NCBI GenBank assembly: GCA_035455605.1
Contig: DATIER010000077.1
Coordinates: 1 to 6,203 of the forward strand
Direction: 5' to 3'
Source: AC-32 sp035455605
GTDB taxonomy: Bacteria > Actinomycetota > Thermoleophilia > Gaiellales > Gaiellaceae
Length of the DNA stretch: 6,203 nucleotides
The notes beneath the pieces are model-generated. The model ran no database searches. It saw nothing but the letters and a program-made list of their open reading frames with translations, and was not told the origin of the DNA. The position numbers and the translations under genes were made by a program. Shown in pieces: positions 4,977-6,203 of the stretch (position 1 is its first letter; each line of letters starts with the position of its first letter).

Positions 4977-6203
4977 TCGGCCGCCAAGTCTAGCGGCGGT
5001 GCGAGCGGCGTCTGGGCGATCGGCTCCGGCTTCGGCGTGCGCCGCACGCGCGCGGGCAGGTGGCGCTCGAGCGCGAGGCACGCGGCGGCGGAGAACACGC
5101 ACACGGCGGCCGCGACCGGCCACACCGCGAGCGGGTGCCAGCCGAGCAGCGCGCCGCCTGCCGCGGGGCCGAGGATCGAGCCCGCGCTCCAGGACATCGA
5201 GCTGAGCGCGAAGTAGCGTCCGCGCAGCTGCTCGGGCGCCAGGTCGGCGACGAGCGGCGCCTGCGTCGGGCCCTGGAGCGTCTCGCCGACGCCGAAGATC
5301 ATCGTCGCGGCCATGAACGCGAGCGCCGCGGCCGTCGCCGTCAAGAGGACGCCGCCGGCGAGCACGACGAGCGCCGCGACCGCCCAGAGGACGTTCATCA
5401 GCGCGAGCGCGAGCATCCGCCGGCGGCCCTCGAGCGCCTTCGAGACCGGCAGCTGGGCGATCACGATCAGCAGCGTGTTCGCGAGCCAGATGAACCCGAC
5501 CCAGCGCTCGTCCACGCCGGCGTAGTTCTTCGCGAAGGGCGGCAGGAGCGCGAAGACCTCGTAGCCGACGGCGACGAAGAGCACGTTGAGGCCGAGCAGC
5601 GCGACGAAGTTGCGGTCCCGGAAGACGGTCGCGTAGCCGGCGGCCGCCTCTTCGTGCTCCTCCTTTCGCTCGCCGCGGGGCTCCGACACGCCGGATAGGA
5701 CGATGACGAACACGAGGAAGGTCGCGGCGTCGAGCAGGAACAGGCGCGTGAAGCTGCCGGGATCGGAGGTGGTCGCGATCAGGCCGCCGACGAGGCTGCC
5801 GAGGCCGATGCCCAGGTTCATGCTGATCCGCTGCAGCGCGAAGGCGGCGTGGCGGTCCTCGTCCGGCGTCAGCCGCGAGAGCAGCGTCGACTGGCCGGGC
5901 CAGAAGCACGCGGTGCCGACGCCCTCCAGGCCGAGCAGGGCGAACGCCTGCCAGGGCTCGCGGATCAGCGGGAACATGGCGAAGGCGGCCGCCTGCAGGA
6001 GCAGCCCGAGCAGGAGCGTGTTGCGCCCGCCGATGCGGTCGACCGTCCAGCCGACCGCGAACCCCGCGACGAGCGCCGTCACGCCCGCGAACGAGAGCGC
6101 GAGCCCGGCCTCCGCGAACGAGATCCCGCGCACGTTGTGCAGGTAGATGACGACGAACGGGATCACGACCCCGTTGCCGAGCGCGTTCACGACGCCGCCG
6201 ACC
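4967..6203 (-). CDS. MFS transporter, 5' end beyond right edge
   Basis: Inner-membrane major facilitator of the drug/metabolite exporter type; substrate unknown. At least 411 residues are visible and only the first few tens of residues lie outside the window. The GTG at 6190 is internal (the frame continues upstream as VGGVV) and sits in the first helix, NALGNGVVIPFVVIYLH. The motif A loop is GWTVDRIGGRNTLL. A charged central loop (PRGERKEEHEE) divides the two six-helix halves. The second half has GETLQGPTQAPLVADLAP and LRGRYFALSSMSWSAGSILG then PAAGG, a common MFS pattern in helices 10-11. The C-terminus is short (LDLAAERL) and the TAG stop at 4969-4967 is formed by bases 8-10 of tRNA-Arg. 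It is closely related to the left-hand transporter; the first helix is nearly identical in both. It is the first gene of a possible joint transcript with the tRNA. Confidence 0.95.
   Translation of the reverse strand, partial: VGGVVNALGNGVVIPFVVIYLHNVRGISFAEAGLALSFAGVTALVAGFAVGWTVDRIGGRNTLLLGLLLQAAAFAMFPLIREPWQAFALLGLEGVGTACFWPGQSTLLSRLTPDEDRHAAFALQRISMNLGIGLGSLVGGLIATTSDPGSFTRLFLLDAATFLVFVIVLSGVSEPRGERKEEHEEAAAGYATVFRDRNFVALLGLNVLFVAVGYEVFALLPPFAKNYAGVDERWVGFIWLANTLLIVIAQLPVSKALEGRRRMLALALMNVLWAVAALVVLAGGVLLTATAAALAFMAATMIFGVGETLQGPTQAPLVADLAPEQLRGRYFALSSMSWSAGSILGPAAGGALLGWHPLAVWPVAAAVCVFSAAACLALERHLPARVRRTPKPEPIAQTPLAPPLDLAAERL
4987..4992 (-). promoter_or_regulatory. Possible -10 box of the tRNA, inside the MFS gene
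   Basis: On the minus strand TAGACT (4992-4987) ends ten bases before the first base of the tRNA, a suitable place for a -10 box giving a very short 5' leader. No good -35 box is visible at 16-18 bases upstream. The site falls within the last codons of the transporter gene. Confidence 0.3.

Noticed and set aside
4884..5216. Plus-strand frame with the peptide WQESNLRPRAPEARALS
   Set aside because: This is the antisense reading of tRNA-Arg, a common artefact, followed by the antisense of the transporter.
4509..5909. Long minus-strand open frame of 466 codons
   Set aside because: It is a shifted frame of the right-hand transporter that then runs through the tRNA (giving the well-known false peptide VAQGIERAPPEREVAGSIPA) and into non-coding sequence. 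It has no domain of its own.

Overview
The window is about 70% GC. Its coding sequence has mostly G or C in third codon positions, purine-rich Shine-Dalgarno sites and alanine/arginine-rich proteins. This fits a high-GC actinobacterium. The paired 'IYLHNVRGI'-type MFS exporters and small secreted proteins suggest Thermoleophilia (Gaiellales/Solirubrobacterales), but no marker gene settles that. No phage, transposase, CRISPR or toxin-antitoxin signature was seen.

Layout, left to right: (1) the N-terminal part of an MFS transporter gene on the minus strand, running off the left edge; (2) a divergent plus-strand gene for a small exported, probably membrane-anchored protein with an internal 13-residue repeat; (3) a perfect 14-bp hairpin between convergent genes; (4) a complete secreted serine-carboxyl protease of family S53 on the minus strand, with a good ribosome site and a consensus -35 box; (5) a small plus-strand gene, divergent from the protease, which reads as one 73-residue helical protein only if a single G is restored in a G run; (6) a hairpin, then a minus-strand gene for a 120-residue secreted protein of unknown function, whose leader resembles that of gene 2; (7) about 350 bases of structured non-coding sequence; (8) a 53-residue very acidic minus-strand gene with a GTG start; (9) about 500 bases without a gene but with a promoter-like site, an inverted repeat and a long hairpin; (10) tRNA-Arg(CCG) on the minus strand; (11) a second, paralogous MFS transporter on the minus strand, running off the right edge, whose stop codon lies inside the tRNA.

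Functionally this looks like an envelope and secretion neighbourhood: two related drug/metabolite exporters bracket three exported proteins (protease, repeat protein, small secreted protein). The two small secreted-protein genes share a CGAAAC...GAGCAGTC-ATG leader although they lie on opposite strands, which suggests common regulation or common ancestry. Nothing here forms a recognisable multi-gene system. The points most worth checking are the CDS/tRNA overlap, the S53 protease lacking its usual propeptide, the frameshifted small gene and the short acidic gene.
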